A stretch of 64,000 nt of DNA, taken from NCBI GenBank assembly GCA_014904985.1, contig MU128909.1, positions 234,566-298,565 of the forward strand, read 5' to 3'. Position numbers and translations under genes: made by a program. This DNA is from Hydnum rufescens UP504. Its lineage: Eukaryota > Basidiomycota > Agaricomycetes > Cantharellales > Hydnaceae. The notes beneath the pieces are model-generated. The model worked only from the letters and a program-made list of their open reading frames with translations. It was not told where the DNA came from and searched no databases. This document shows positions 35,733-47,047 of the stretch, piece by piece; within the stretch, counting starts at the first letter, position 1, and every line of letters begins with the position of its first letter.

Positions 35733-38394
35733 AGGACAGGGAGGGTCACCTTCCTGAGTTTTGAGTTTTTGTTTTCTCTCTTCTCATTTACAAATGTATT
35801 CTTAGCGCGTAGAGTGTAAATCGCATGGATGAACGTGATGGCATTGTTCGTACCATAGGGGTTGGTTTTCATTCTGGTGTGGAACTATTGTCCGCGTAAC
35901 GGTGGTGTCGAACGGTACGGAAAGCTTTCCTTATGGAGCCAATTGCAATATGGCCTGGGGGCCCATCATTCGCAGAGTTGCCAGCCAGGTCCCAACCAAA
36001 TCTTTGGATTTTTTCTCGGGAGACGGCAGCAAGTAGCCGGCGGCTTGACTGGTTACAGTAGCAACGTCGTATAGATTTACCCTGGTTTCGGTACCGCCGC
36101 CACAACAGTAAGCTAGGGTTGCGGCGTGGTCGTCGCCGCCGCTTTGTTTTATTGTTGTTATTGTCGTTTTTGTGCTCGACTAGATTGGACTATTGCTGTA
36201 TTCATGATTGCTACTTTTGGTGCGTCAGGGGGAGAATTGGTTTACAGTATTTGTTTTTACAGATGGGATGACCTCGGGGGTGAATGATAAAAAAAATAAT
36301 GAGGAAGGCGGTGTGAAGAGAAAAACTTGATTCAATGAGAACTGTCGCCAGTCGCCGGGGCGGCGCAGGTCGGATGTGTCTGTGTTTCCCCTAGCCTCGC
36401 AAAGAGAGACCAAAAAAAAACGCCAGGAACACAACTATACAGTATAGTCTGTGGTGTGGGTAATGGGCGGCTTTGCCTGAGAGGATCGCCGGTGATTTGA
36501 CGTTCGATATCGATGGTGTGGCTGCTGCTCCCCTGAGCCTGGGCTGGGCATTAGGAGGTGTGGAATCGGGTTCCAGGGCCCGTGGATATCTCACGCAGGC
36601 TGAGCCCCCCTATCCTTGACAATAGCTAGCCCACAAGACTGACCTAGCACCAATTAGGCAATATTACAGTATTTGGGCTTCGAGATCGAGAACTGGTTGG
36701 ACAGAGAATTTCACCTTCAATATCGATGTCAATGGGGTAGAACAAAAAGAGAAAAAAAAAAGGGATCCTGACAAAAGAAGTGGTGTGGTGGTCACCTGAG
36801 GGATTGCCAGGATGAAGATCAAGCTCAGGGTCTATAGCGGTGACTTTCGTTACTTTTTGTTTTCCTGTCATCGTATGCGCAGATAGGTGGGGATAAAGGT
36901 TTGGCGAATCTACGCAGGTATACATTGATTGAATCACATCAGTCGGGGAGATGCGATGACAGCCCCAAATTGCGGAATGACCATGAAACGCATGAAACGA
37001 AGGGGTTTCCGTCAATCCTAACGTGACCGGCGTTGTTTCGAAGAAATCTATTGGGGGAGGTGCGTTGTCGAAACAAGCTAAGTCCATGGGGATCGCTCCT
37101 GACGACGCACTAGGGCGTCACCCAGGGTATGACCAAATATGATTGTGATTCGAAGAAATAAGCGATCCTTGGGCGGCGCATTGTCGGAACCAGTCAAAAG
37201 GTTTTTTTTTTGTCAGGTTGTCAATCGATACTCACTGGCTGGCAGGTATGTCGGCGGCAGCAATCCATGCGCGGACAGCATCTGGACTTGATTTGCCTTT
37301 CAAAAGTACACACAATAGCCATTCGAAGAGTGTCAGACCCATGTTTTAGACGGTGACGGTCAGATTTCCCGATGGACCGCATGGTTCTGGGAAACGCCCT
37401 TGAACACTTCTCACCCAGCAATCTAAAAAAGGGAAATAAACCAACAAAAGGAAGGGAGAAAGCATCCCGCGGAATGGACGGGAGGATTTGTGGCAGATTT
37501 ACTTACAGTAGGGCGGTGATAATATAGTGGGCTTCGAGATCATTCCTAACCTCAGTGTCCGGGGTCATTGACAGGCTAGGGTCATCCTCTATAATCATGA
37601 GGGCATATATTGCCATTATTATTGAATGAGGATGAACACACAGGTGTGTAGGGATACTCTTCCTGCGTAATTTCCTTCTGGGGATATTGCTCCTGGGTTC
37701 TTCGCATCATGACAGATGTTCGACGCAGAGGGTTCTTGCAATTCGCTAGGACATCGGGTAAGCCCTTCAATAATCAATCGCGATTAATAAGACAGAGGAC
37801 AGTCATGCTCGATAGTCCTTCGCTTCCCAGCGACATCGCGACTGTCGACGCTGGGAAATGATTATGCATCAATTCAACAACTCCCATCCGAGTTGGCTGG
37901 CATGATGACACATCCGCTGTGGCGAAGCGCCCGCCTGCAGGGGCTTACTCGGGTGCTCGCTAGTGTGTATAATGATGCCCTAGTTTTTCGTCGATCAGTG
38001 AATTTGATCCCTCTCAATTGCAATTCAGCATCGCCTCGACTTGCAATTGTTTGGTGTAGAAAAGAAAACTCGATGTGAGAAAATTGGATACAACGCATTG
38101 ATTACAGGAGAGGCATTGTATGCACCTAATTAGGGGGCAGTGAAGGATAATGTGGTCAATCATGAGGATGAGGGTGATGATGGCAGGGGTGCGCACAAAC
38201 ATGCGGGGGATTCTAAGGTAAAAAACAATTTCGAGGAGAAGCGGAAAGGAAGGAAGGGGCAGTTTGAGTGAATAACTAACTAAGCGCGCGCAAGGTGTTT
38301 ATATAGCGGAATGGCAGTCATACGAGTCCGAGAGAGACGGAGTTGGGCGAAAAGCTAGACTATGTCGAGGTGTTATAGAGGAGTCCCCCATCGA
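35733..38394. other. 2.66-kb interval without a supported gene
   Basis: Many short ORFs, including a 147-codon one at 36644-37087 (-), but none with family resemblance and none joined into a spliced gene. Short similar segments recur: gggcttcgagatc near 36675 and 37530, and a gaagaaat...gcattgtcg-like stretch near 37040 and 37155. They suggest old duplication. A non-coding RNA cannot be excluded. Confidence 0.4.
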
Positions 38395-39415
38395 TCATAT
38401 ACGATTTGGAACCCAACACAGCTTCAAGGCGTCGAAATGATGAACACTTCGAGGAGAGGGCGGCCCAGAATACATGGGAGTAGGAGAGGACGAGGTTGTA
38501 TATGGAGGGGGTATCAGATCATAAACCCCTGAGAAGTGCAAATATGTCACTTGTTCATCGTCGTCGTATTGAGGCGCTTCCCGCCGAAGGTCGAAGGCGT
38601 GTCGGGGCTTACGCGGGGATACCGGTTCCGAAAGCTTCGCGCAGGAGCCCGTGTCCACGGAGCTGATATCGCTCATGCGGTCTTCGCAAACATCGCGTGA
38701 GAAATCTTCGGTCGAGATTTGATGGGGAAAGGGCAAAGAGATTACGGGACGAGGCGATGAGCGACGCGTGGGGATAGAGCCGGCATCCGCAGTCACGAGA
38801 AGTGCAATAAGGATTATCGTATCAAAGAGCGTCCGTTCTGGTGCAGGCGAAGAGATGGATGAGGATGAGAGGGTAAGGGCAGCGGCCGGAGGACTGAATA
38901 GTTCGATGCGAATGCAGGACGTTGCGAACTCAATATGAGCCACCATGTGGTGGTTGGACGCGAAGCACTAGCCACAGGTCAACAACCAAAAGCAGTCGAA
39001 AGAAACTGAGAAATATTCACCTGCCACACTCCCTGCAGAAGCTTTCTTAAACTTGAAGTTATCGGAATAACCTGGTACGCGAAACTTGCGAGAGCTGAAG
39101 AACGACGAGATGAGATGATGGGGCAACAAGTATCCAAAAAACGACTCACGAGCCAATTATATGAGTCGACATGAGCATTTCGCTCGCAGGAAGCTGTACG
39201 CCATCGATGGTGACAGTGGGGTCGGTGGAAAGGAACGTAGACGGCGCAGGCCACTGTACTGCCGCGAATGGACCACTTTCTTCCCCCGACAGAAAAGTTT
39301 GCCTCAAGGTGGCATTTGTGCGAGTGCGATATACTTGATGACCTTGGTCGTCGAGGAAAGCAGCATCGAGGAAGGAGTGGGCAGCAGCAGTGAGTGTGCA
39401 GGAGGAGTGAGCCAT
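38395..39415 (-). CDS. fungal DUF6593-like protein
   Basis: Three exons. The start at 39415 (MAHSSCTLTAAAHSF) leads to DDQGHQVYRTRTNATLRQTF and, across a GT-AG intron, to RKFRVPGYSDNFKFKKASAG. The last exon carries MVAHIEFATSCIRIELFSPP and a hydrophobic ERTLFDTIILIALLVTADAG, followed by a Ser/Pro-rich tail ending in a stop at 38397-38395. The pattern (beta-rich N-terminal half with polar turns, then a predicted helix near LDTIILIALL) is that of the basidiomycete DUF6593 family, possibly tubby/LURP-like in fold. The donor of intron 2 is ambiguous: the strong site (GCAG/gtgaat) gives the wrong phase, and a weaker gtggca site fits. The function is unknown. Confidence 0.6.
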
Positions 39416-39863
39416 TCGGGAGATGGGAGTGGGGGAGAAAGGGGTGGCGAGGGGTGTTAAAAAGGGATGCCTTTATATGCGGGGCCTTTGTGTGAGCCGC
39501 ACCCACCACGGGCAGTAAGCACAAGGAGCGCCAGGTCCGAAGCGGCTAAATAGGAAATGTGGCCAGATTCACCATCTGCAAAAAATGCCAAAGAAAACAG
39601 AGATAGATCTGACTGATGGGATTGAAATACATAACGCTTTTGTGGCGATGAGCGGCCAATCAGCGGGAACTTTTTGGGTGATATTCCCTGTGCTCGCCGC
39701 AGGAGGGTCAGCGGGTTGAGGCTGGCCCTCTGGGATCGGTGCCTGTGGCCGAGGGCCACTTGGCACTCGCCCACAACGCCGGTACTCGCTGTCACAACCG
39801 TCAATATCATATCATTTATCGGCCATTGCCGAAAGCGGAAAAAAACATCCCTGTTCCTCTATT

Positions 39864-40345
39864 ATGCCTAGCGCCTCTGCTCCTGCTTCTGCTCCTTCGT
39901 ACGTGTTCTATTTCCGCGTTCTCCCACGTGTCTGCTCATATGGGATCTCAGCAATGACAAGAGCGTCACTTCGGACACCCGTACTCCAACCTCTCCCGAC
40001 AAGGGAAAGGGTAAGGTTCCAAAGGACGCGATGCAAGAAGTCGATGATGAGGAGGATGATGATGATGACGACGATGGTGATGATGATGATGATGTAGAGG
40101 AGGGTGACGGAGATGATGATGAGGATGAGGACGAAGATGAAGACGTTCGTCTTGCGCAATTTACATTTCTCATCAACTGACGCGTCTACTCATAGATGGA
40201 AGATGCTGAGGTGCAAGATCGCATCGATCCCTCCGCAATCCTTCCCCGCTCGTCGCGTCGCGCTCCCCCCGTGGACTACTCGTCCGAGGAGGCTCGCAGG
40301 AAAGCTGGCTTGACAAAAGAAGAACTCGAGCGCGAGGATGACTGA
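39864..40345 (+). CDS. CHZ1: histone H2A.Z chaperone CHZ1-like
   Basis: Chz1 binds H2A.Z-H2B dimers and assists SWR1-dependent exchange in the nucleus. The start at 39864 gives MPSASAPASAPS. A 54-nt intron leads to DKSVTSDTRTPTSPDKGKGK and a very long Asp/Glu tract (near 40025-40145), typical of histone chaperones. After a second intron the last exon holds the CHZ motif: QDRIDPSAILPRSSRRAPPV, then DYSSEEARRKAGLTKEELER, ending in a TGA at 40343-40345. The gene is short, as expected for this family. The acidic tract is almost pure GAT/GAC/GAG repeat and could vary in length between strains. Confidence 0.8.
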
Positions 40346-41837
40346 TCCCTCTACTTGATCACTGGTTCCTTGCTACTTTTTTCACTCATTAACTGGGGCT
40401 TCTTTACTTTGGTATGAACCAACGCGCGCTGATATCTCGCCGACTGGAGCGCGCGCTTCTTAGATTCCAACCTTCTCTATATCTTGTTGTGTCTGTTCTG
40501 CGTAAATCCAAGTATGTGTGTAAAGTGTCGAGTATTCACCCCATTGGACTCGTTCCTCCCCTTCAAACAATCGTCTTCCACAGTACCAATGACGTTCTCC
40601 CTCTCCGGGCACCCACGGGGTCAATCCAGGACGATGGTTCTACCCTGAACAGCCCTGTCGTGAAGACATTTACTGGTCAACAATGAGACGCGAGATTATG
40701 ACGTGCAGTCGGCCCTCGTTCCGAGCCTATCTTTTGGGAGCTAGCTATCTTGGGATCTTGCACCCGACACATGACTCTTCGCCTGAGTCCCAGGTGAGGT
40801 CTTATCTTACGGACATACGTATGGCGGGAACAGTAAGCGCCCGTACGGAGGTAATTACCGTCCACACATAGCGCGATCTCGATGCTGTGTCAAGCCAGCT
40901 GTCAATAAATATGTACAATTCAGCAAGCGGGTCCAGGTGACATATATGGCGCGTGATGCCGTCGATTCATTCTACAAGATCCTTACCGCATGCCTCTTCC
41001 TGTTTCCTCTTTTGTTTCATCTCATCCCTGATAATCGATGGTAGATAAAGTACTAAATGCCCTTGGTCATACGGCATGGTAAAGTGCTTTTGTTGTCTTC
41101 CCTTTTGGGTATCCTGCGAGAGCACGCAAGGGTTATGAATGAACGATAATAGACATGCATTGAGGGTCGCTTTCAGACTTCAGTTGGGGCCGATTACCGG
41201 GGGCGCTAACTGTCCCGCTGACAGTTCCTCTGTATGCCATCTACGCCTCGGGTGCCAACCCTTGCGGCAATCCCAACCAACGTCAAGCCGCAAGCACAAG
41301 CCATAGGCGTATTATGATTGGCATTGTGAAACGATGGCCTCGGTATGTTTTCTGCGGCCACAAAGCCACTGCCGAGCAAGCAAGCCGTGTTTGTCTGAAG
41401 AATTGTTTTACGAGTCGCAAAACAGACCCTGTCAAGATCGATTGGCATACACAGGTATGATCACCACACTTGGTGATTCCAAAACACCCTGAACATACTG
41501 GATTTCTAAACTTTTCATCAGACATCGAGCTAAATCACAAGTGGAGTCTGAATCTCAAGCTATGCATGCGTATTAACCTAGTGCAGGCAAGTCCCAGGAT
41601 CTCGGGAGTAGGACCAACGCAAATTCATGAGGATCGGACTAGTCACATTATCGGTACTGTAGTGAGGAAACCTATTGGGCGCACGGTGGCTGTGCACCAA
41701 CAACAGCCGCGATAATTAAGGGTAGGGGAGATCGTACGTTGGCTACGAAAACAGGTACGCGAAGGGAACGCGGAGAGATGAAACAAGGGGTGAAGAGGTT
41801 GATATAAACAGAAATGCAAAGAAAACAGTAGGTTGAA
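40346..41837. other. 1.5-kb convergent interval without a supported gene
   Basis: Between the 3' ends of CHZ1 and the copper transporter. Only short unrelated ORFs are present. It probably holds long 3' UTRs or unannotated non-coding transcription. Confidence 0.4.
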
Positions 41838-42586
41838 TCAGCAACATGCGATGTTCTTCCCTGCGTCGCTCGTTCCAACGAGGATGGCCTCTGCTTCGAG
41901 TTGACCACCGTAGATGTAATGCCCTAAAGAGGCGCCAATCACGACGGCTGCGATCAGATATGCCTAAATGCTCCAGTTAGTTTTACGTGATAAACTACGT
42001 TGGGATCAATGCTTACATTGTACGTCATGAAGACGAGCATGAGGAAGAATGATAGGAATACAGATACACCGTATAACACGGAGCGCTGTATGCGCAAATT
42101 AGTGGGGACCGGATACCTGTCCGCGAAGCAATGGTCCACGTCAGTCGACAGACACCTGTACACGAAGCAACGCACAGTTTCGGACCCTGACTGAGCAGAT
42201 AGGTGTCTTCGCTTGGGAGGATCCTCCGCATTCCTCGTAGAAGGCGTCTTCATATCCGCAGAATTGTTCCGTACTAGACCAGAAGCGACACGGATATCCA
42301 GCGTCCGCTGTGCCTTGCGAAGGTACTCATACGTAATCCCCAGCAGAACTATGGTGATGAAAGAAAGGAGAAATGTAAAGGAAGAGTATATATGCCATGA
42401 GCGGAATACGATGCAAGTGTCCACTATCTGTGTGTTCCAGAGCCTTGTGTGCCACGCGTTTCAGATGACGAGACAGCTGTAGGGTGCACAAGCAAGTAGG
42501 GAATGATCTGCTCCTCACATGTTCATGCTGCATCGTGCGGCCGGCATTTCGTGTCCCCCTCCATGGTCCATCCCACCGTGGTTCAT
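41838..42586 (-). CDS. CTR-family high-affinity copper transporter
   Basis: A trimeric Cu(I) importer of the plasma or vacuolar membrane. The start at 42586 gives the Met/His-rich extracellular head MNHGGMDHGGGHEMPAARCS. An intron then joins to MLWNTQIVDTCIVFRSWHI and the first membrane span. A cytosolic loop with a Lys/Arg patch (EDPPKRRHLS) follows. Span 2 contains the Cu-selecting MxxxM motif (FFLMLVFMTYN). After a last intron, span 3 has the packing motif GxxxG (VIGASLGHYIYG). The tail ends NIACC, two cysteines that can pass copper on, and TGA at 41840-41838. All family signatures are intact. Which membrane it serves is not decided. Confidence 0.9.
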
Positions 42587-43404
42587 GCCTTGCGTGAGGC
42601 GAGAGGGTTCGAGAAGGAGCTGATTGCGCTTATGAGAGATTTTTTTAAAAAGTTTTTTTTTTGGCTGGGGGGCCATAGCGCCAGTCTACAGACCACATCT
42701 TCAGTCCCATGCGAACCTACACGGGACATGTATCAGAAATTGGGGCAGTATGAACGTTTACATCCAATAAACCCGAATGGGAGAATCAGTGCTACGACAA
42801 TATTGATGGCAGCGCCATTCGACACATTGTGAGAGTGCCCACCACTTAATTGCTGGAATACCAATAATCACCGAGGAGATACATTCTCTTGTGCAAGGAC
42901 AATGACGAACTCAGTGCAATATATCCGCAGGGTGTACTATGTGAATCAAAGAGACAGGGGCCAAACTGTTATTGATGTTTCGATACAATCTGACACTCGT
43001 GAATTACACCGGATTTCTGTGAAGTGTGGACAGTGAGGAAAAAAGGGAGATCTTTTCGCAAAGAAAGTGGGTGCCTTCTAGCAACATTGGCTCCCGATTT
43101 GATTGATGAATTCGATTCAGAAATGAGGCAATTGGTCTTTGTTGGAGGCTCAGGAGGGTGCCTTGAGGGTGCTGGCAGTTCCACCTGCTCTAGAGGTCAA
43201 GCTTAAGGAACCATTTAAAACGCCCTAACTTTGCTAAAAGGCCCAAGGATGATAGCGCCAGATAGAATCGCAGGAGAGCGGCAGCGACTAAATCTTGTGG
43301 TGGTCCGGAATCAAGCATGGAAGTTGCCTTAACATATACCGATTACTGAATCACACCACCCGCTTCGCCACGATTTGAAAAACCACGATCCTCCCTGCCC
43401 AATC
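42587..43404. other. divergent interval, no gene seen
   Basis: An 818-bp promoter region shared by the copper transporter (-) and the RBR ligase (+). No copper-responsive element was identified with confidence. Confidence 0.4.
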
Positions 43405-45525
43405 ATGTCAGACGACGAGATGTACGATGAATTCTCCTCAGGTGAGGGTTCCGTTCGCTCGGACGACGATGAAGACATGATCGACGGCACTCAGGAGTCA
43501 AACAGCGGTGAGGCGCCCAGTTTCTTGATTTCTCAGCTCGTCCTCCTCACGATTTCTGCCTAGACTCTTCTCCGGACGATGGAGAGATGTCTGACAATGA
43601 TGACTATAACTTTGATGCTGAACTTAGTGTCATGAAGGGCAAGGCGAGGCAAAGGGCATTTGACGTTGAGGCTGAGAGCCTGTCTGTCCAAGACATCGAG
43701 GCTATAATGAAGAGAGATGCGGAGCACGTTTCAGGTATCTTTGGTGCCCCGGTGAGCTCTTCCACGTCGCACTGCCTCTGTTCATTTCATGACTGATTGT
43801 GACATTGTGGGGCCTAGGTCAGTATCGCATATTTGCTCTTGCGATACCAAACATGGAACAAGGAGAAGTTAATCGAGCGATACATGGATGATCCATCCAA
43901 GGTCCTCGCCACCGCCGGCGTCCTTGATCCCTCAACAGAGAACCTGGCCTCCCCCCTCATGCCTCCGTCTTCACGTCGCGTGACACGCGGTACCACTTCA
44001 ACTCGTTCCAGACAATCCCAGCCATCTCCGCCCCCATTCATGTGCCCTATTTGCTGTGACGATGAACCACCTAATATCATGTCGCTCGGTTGTGGCCACA
44101 TGTACTGCTCTAATTGCTGGGATACATATCTCCACACCAAGATACGGGAAGAGGGCGAACTCTCCATTCGTTGCATGGACGAACTCTGCGCTATTCAAGC
44201 TGACCAGACCTTCATCCGCAAAGTCGTTTCGAACCAGGATCTACAGCGATATCACGAACTGCTCGTGCGGGACTACGTTACAAACAATCCGCAGCTCCGG
44301 TTCTGTCCGCATCCAGGGTGCGCGTATGCGCTTTCATGTGCGGCTGCGAGTACGAAATCAGCCCTTCAAACGATCGTGCCGACTGTCCGTTGTGCGGAGA
44401 AACATGCTTTTTGCTTTGGGTGTGCGCTGGAGGGTGGTCACGCGCCTGTTATTTGCACTGTGTCCAAATTATGGTTGAAGAAATGCGCAGACGATAGCGA
44501 GACAGCAAACTGGATCAAGAGTAATACCAAAGAATGCACAAACTGCAACAGTACAATCGAAAAGAATGGCGGCTGCAAGTGCGTTTTTGATCCCCATGTG
44601 CCCGAGCGCCTTCGCCTCATCGTATCTTGGATCTATTTAGCCATATGACGTGCAAGAAGTGCAAAAACGAGTAAATATAGTGGGCTGTTCGTTTGGCTGT
44701 TTCGGACCGCTTACTGTGTGTTGCGTAGGTTTTGCTGGGTATGTATGGGCTCATGGGCGGAACATGGCACGTCTTGGTACTCCTGCAACCGGTACGACGA
44801 GAAGGATGGAGTCGATGCCCGCGATATCCAATCCAAGAGCCGGGCATCTCTTGAACGTTATCTACACGTAGGCTCACTAGTACATTGGGTCTGGGTTTCA
44901 TTACATTGACTCTCGCTTTAGTATTACAATCGATGGGCAAACCATGAGCAGTCGGCTCGCTTGTCGCTGGACTTGTACGCCAAGACCGAGAAGAAGATGG
45001 AGGAGATGCAGATCACGTCTAATTTGACTTGGATTGAAGTACAATTCGCCAAGAAAGCAGTAGATGAGGTGATTAAATGCCGTAAGACGCTCAAGTGGAC
45101 CTATGCGATGGCCTTTTATTTGGAATCTGGTGAGCTGGACTTATATTGTGCCTGAGAACATTGAGCCGACGTAGTGCCGCGCAGGGAATGCGAAGCAGCT
45201 ATTCGAAGACAATCAAGCGTTTGTGGCCATTTTTCCATCGTGGTGTTGGCTTGTCTAATTCCCCGTTCGCAGTGATCTGGAGAAGGCAGTAGAGGACTTG
45301 TCTGAATTGCTTGAGTCGCCCATAGAGCCGGAGACGATCCCCATCTTGCGCCAGAAGATGACTGACAAGACGGTATGATGCCTAGTGTATTCAATCTTTA
45401 TGGGCGGTGATACTGACTCCATCATGGGGATGCAGGTTTACGTTGCCAAGCGGAATGATATCGTGTTAGAAGATACAGCCAAGGGCTTTGTGGACGGGCG
45501 ATGGATTTGGAACATTGGAATGTAG
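43405..45525 (+). CDS. Ariadne-type RBR E3 ubiquitin ligase
   Basis: An HHARI/ARI1-like RING-between-RING ligase that passes ubiquitin through a catalytic cysteine, often with cullin complexes. The start at 43405 gives the acidic leader [24 protein letters not shown]-like region follows ([20 protein letters not shown]). RING1 is [20 protein letters not shown] and continues through CSNCWDTYL. The IBR shows [12 protein letters not shown] and [13 protein letters not shown]2 is [20 protein letters not shown] with the catalytic Cys of GGC, assembled across an intron, then FCWVCMGSW. The C-terminal Ariadne domain includes [15 protein letters not shown] and ends RWIWNIGM with TAG at 45523-45525. The gene is complete and is the last core gene before the mobile-element region. 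Confidence 0.92.
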
Positions 45526-45903
45526 GATTGGCATCAACAAATCACTTCCGACCTGTAGTATATTCTTCCTTGTTCGTTGTGTATGACTTACCTTGATATA
45601 TAGCACCTCGGTCGCGACCGATACAATCAGGTTAGGTGCTTGGCATCAAATTCAGATTTTACGTATCTGCATTCTTGACTCAGGATATGACAGACATCAG
45701 GAAAATCAATTTGCTGCAGAGGTTGGGTGTATCTCCAAAGGCTTCTAAGGCTCAGAAGGTCTCAGAAGGCATGGATGTGCTGAAGTCAGGCTGTTTTAGC
45801 TTAATTCTGCAATTATACTCTCCAGGCATAGTCACTTCCAGTAGTGCACAAAATGGCAGATTTTTTGCATGTTATTTTGAGTCTGGTTACCAGTATAATA
45901 TAT
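45526..45903. other. 378-bp transition from core genes to repeats
   Basis: No supported gene. From about 45640 the base composition turns CpG-poor like the retroelement to the right, so the element may begin left of 45904. Confidence 0.4.
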
Positions 45904-46028
45904 GCTAGTGAATATCATGCACTCCAATCCTAGAGCTCTGACCTAGGATAATCCTGGCTAGGGTGTGTGAGAGAAATTTGCAGAAGGCAGATATTTGAGC
46001 ATGGGAACCGGAACCCGACCAACTGTGC
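45904..46028 (+). repeat. direct repeat of the DIRS-like element, copy 1
   Basis: Begins gctagtgaatatcatgcact and ends ccgaccaactgtg. It matches copy 2 at 46819-46943 with a few transitions. The offset is 915 bp, of which 586 bp come from the solo LTR and its target duplication inserted between the copies. Confidence 0.75.
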
Positions 46029-46174
46029 CGGGTGGGCGGGTTCCCACGACTTCAGCCAGAACTACCCAAGCTGGGAGGGGGGGTGGCAAATGGAAAAGAG
46101 AAAAGCACGAAGGAACATTTGCCAATATTCCTGCAAGCCGACGGAGGCAGCATGAATTGACCTCGGCAATTTCT

Positions 46175-46755
46175 TGTCAGGGCCACGCTGTGACGAGGGC
46201 ACCAAACAAATGTAAACACAAATAATTCCGGCTAAGTCCGGTGTAAGTCCGGCTAAGTCCACAAGAATCCAGGCAAGAATGAGATAAGGAGGTTAGGGAT
46301 GTTGGAGGAGCGGTCCAGCAGCCTGGAAGGGACTAGGCAGAAATGAGCACAGCGGTCCTTAAGCTCATGGAGTCAACTGGATGATACTCGGAGCTGTAGT
46401 CCAGAGTAACAGCAGAAATCCTGAGAGACCAAAGCTGGGGTCTCTGGACTTTGCTCTCAGACTACTTATACATGATGACTATACTATGGGGAGTGATTGC
46501 TAAACTGTGGGTGGTTACAAGGGGGACAGGAACAGGAACAGGAACTCAGCCAGGGGACAAACCAGAAGCAATGGGAAATGAAAGGGAAATGAAACCAAGA
46601 TAGGGTTGGATCGGAGTCAAACCGGAATCAAGCTGGAAGCAAAGTGGACTTAGGTGAAGGAACTAAGCGGAGAACTGGACTGGAGGTGGGTGGACAAGGA
46701 CCAGAGTGATCCGGAGTGGACCAGAGTGGACCAGAGTAAGGGACAAACCCTGACA
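46175..46755 (+). mobile_element. solo LTR 1 (TGTCAGGG...CCCTGACA family)
   Basis: A 581-bp unit starting TGTCAGGGCCACGCTG and ending with the inverse AACCCTGACA. It is flanked by the 5-bp target duplication TTTCT (46170-46174 and 46756-46760). It contains no coding sequence. Compared with LTR 2 it has TG or CA at many places where LTR 2 has CG, so it looks older or more methylated. Ends and target-site size fit a Ty3/Gypsy-type element; the strand is arbitrary. Confidence 0.85.
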
Positions 46756-46818
46756 TTTCTGTTCCTTCATTGCACTAGCCTATGTACATGGCACTTGTGC
46801 CTTGCACCATAACCTTGA

Positions 46819-46943
46819 GCTAGTGAATATCATGCACTCCAATCCTAGAGCTCTGACCTAGGATAATCCTGGCTAGGGTGTGTGAGAGAAATCTGCCAAA
46901 AGCAGATACTTGAGTGTGGGAACCAGAACCCGACCAACTGTGC
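46819..46943 (+). repeat. direct repeat of the DIRS-like element, copy 2
   Basis: Same ~125-bp segment as 45904-46028. It is placed between the recombinase ORF and copy 1, as expected for split direct repeats. Confidence 0.75.
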
Positions 46944-47047
46944 TCCCACCATCAGACAAAGGCACAAACCATAGTTGGTTGGGGTCACCCATGACACTAT
47001 CCCCACCCCAAGGCTGATTTAATCAACTATTTACAATTAAGGGTCAC

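Noticed and set aside
36644..37087. 147-codon minus-strand ORF
   Set aside because: Composition and content look random; no splice-joined extension and no similarity.
39868..40176. Poly-Ser minus-strand ORF
   Set aside because: It is the antisense reading of the GAT/GAC repeat encoding the acidic tract of CHZ1.
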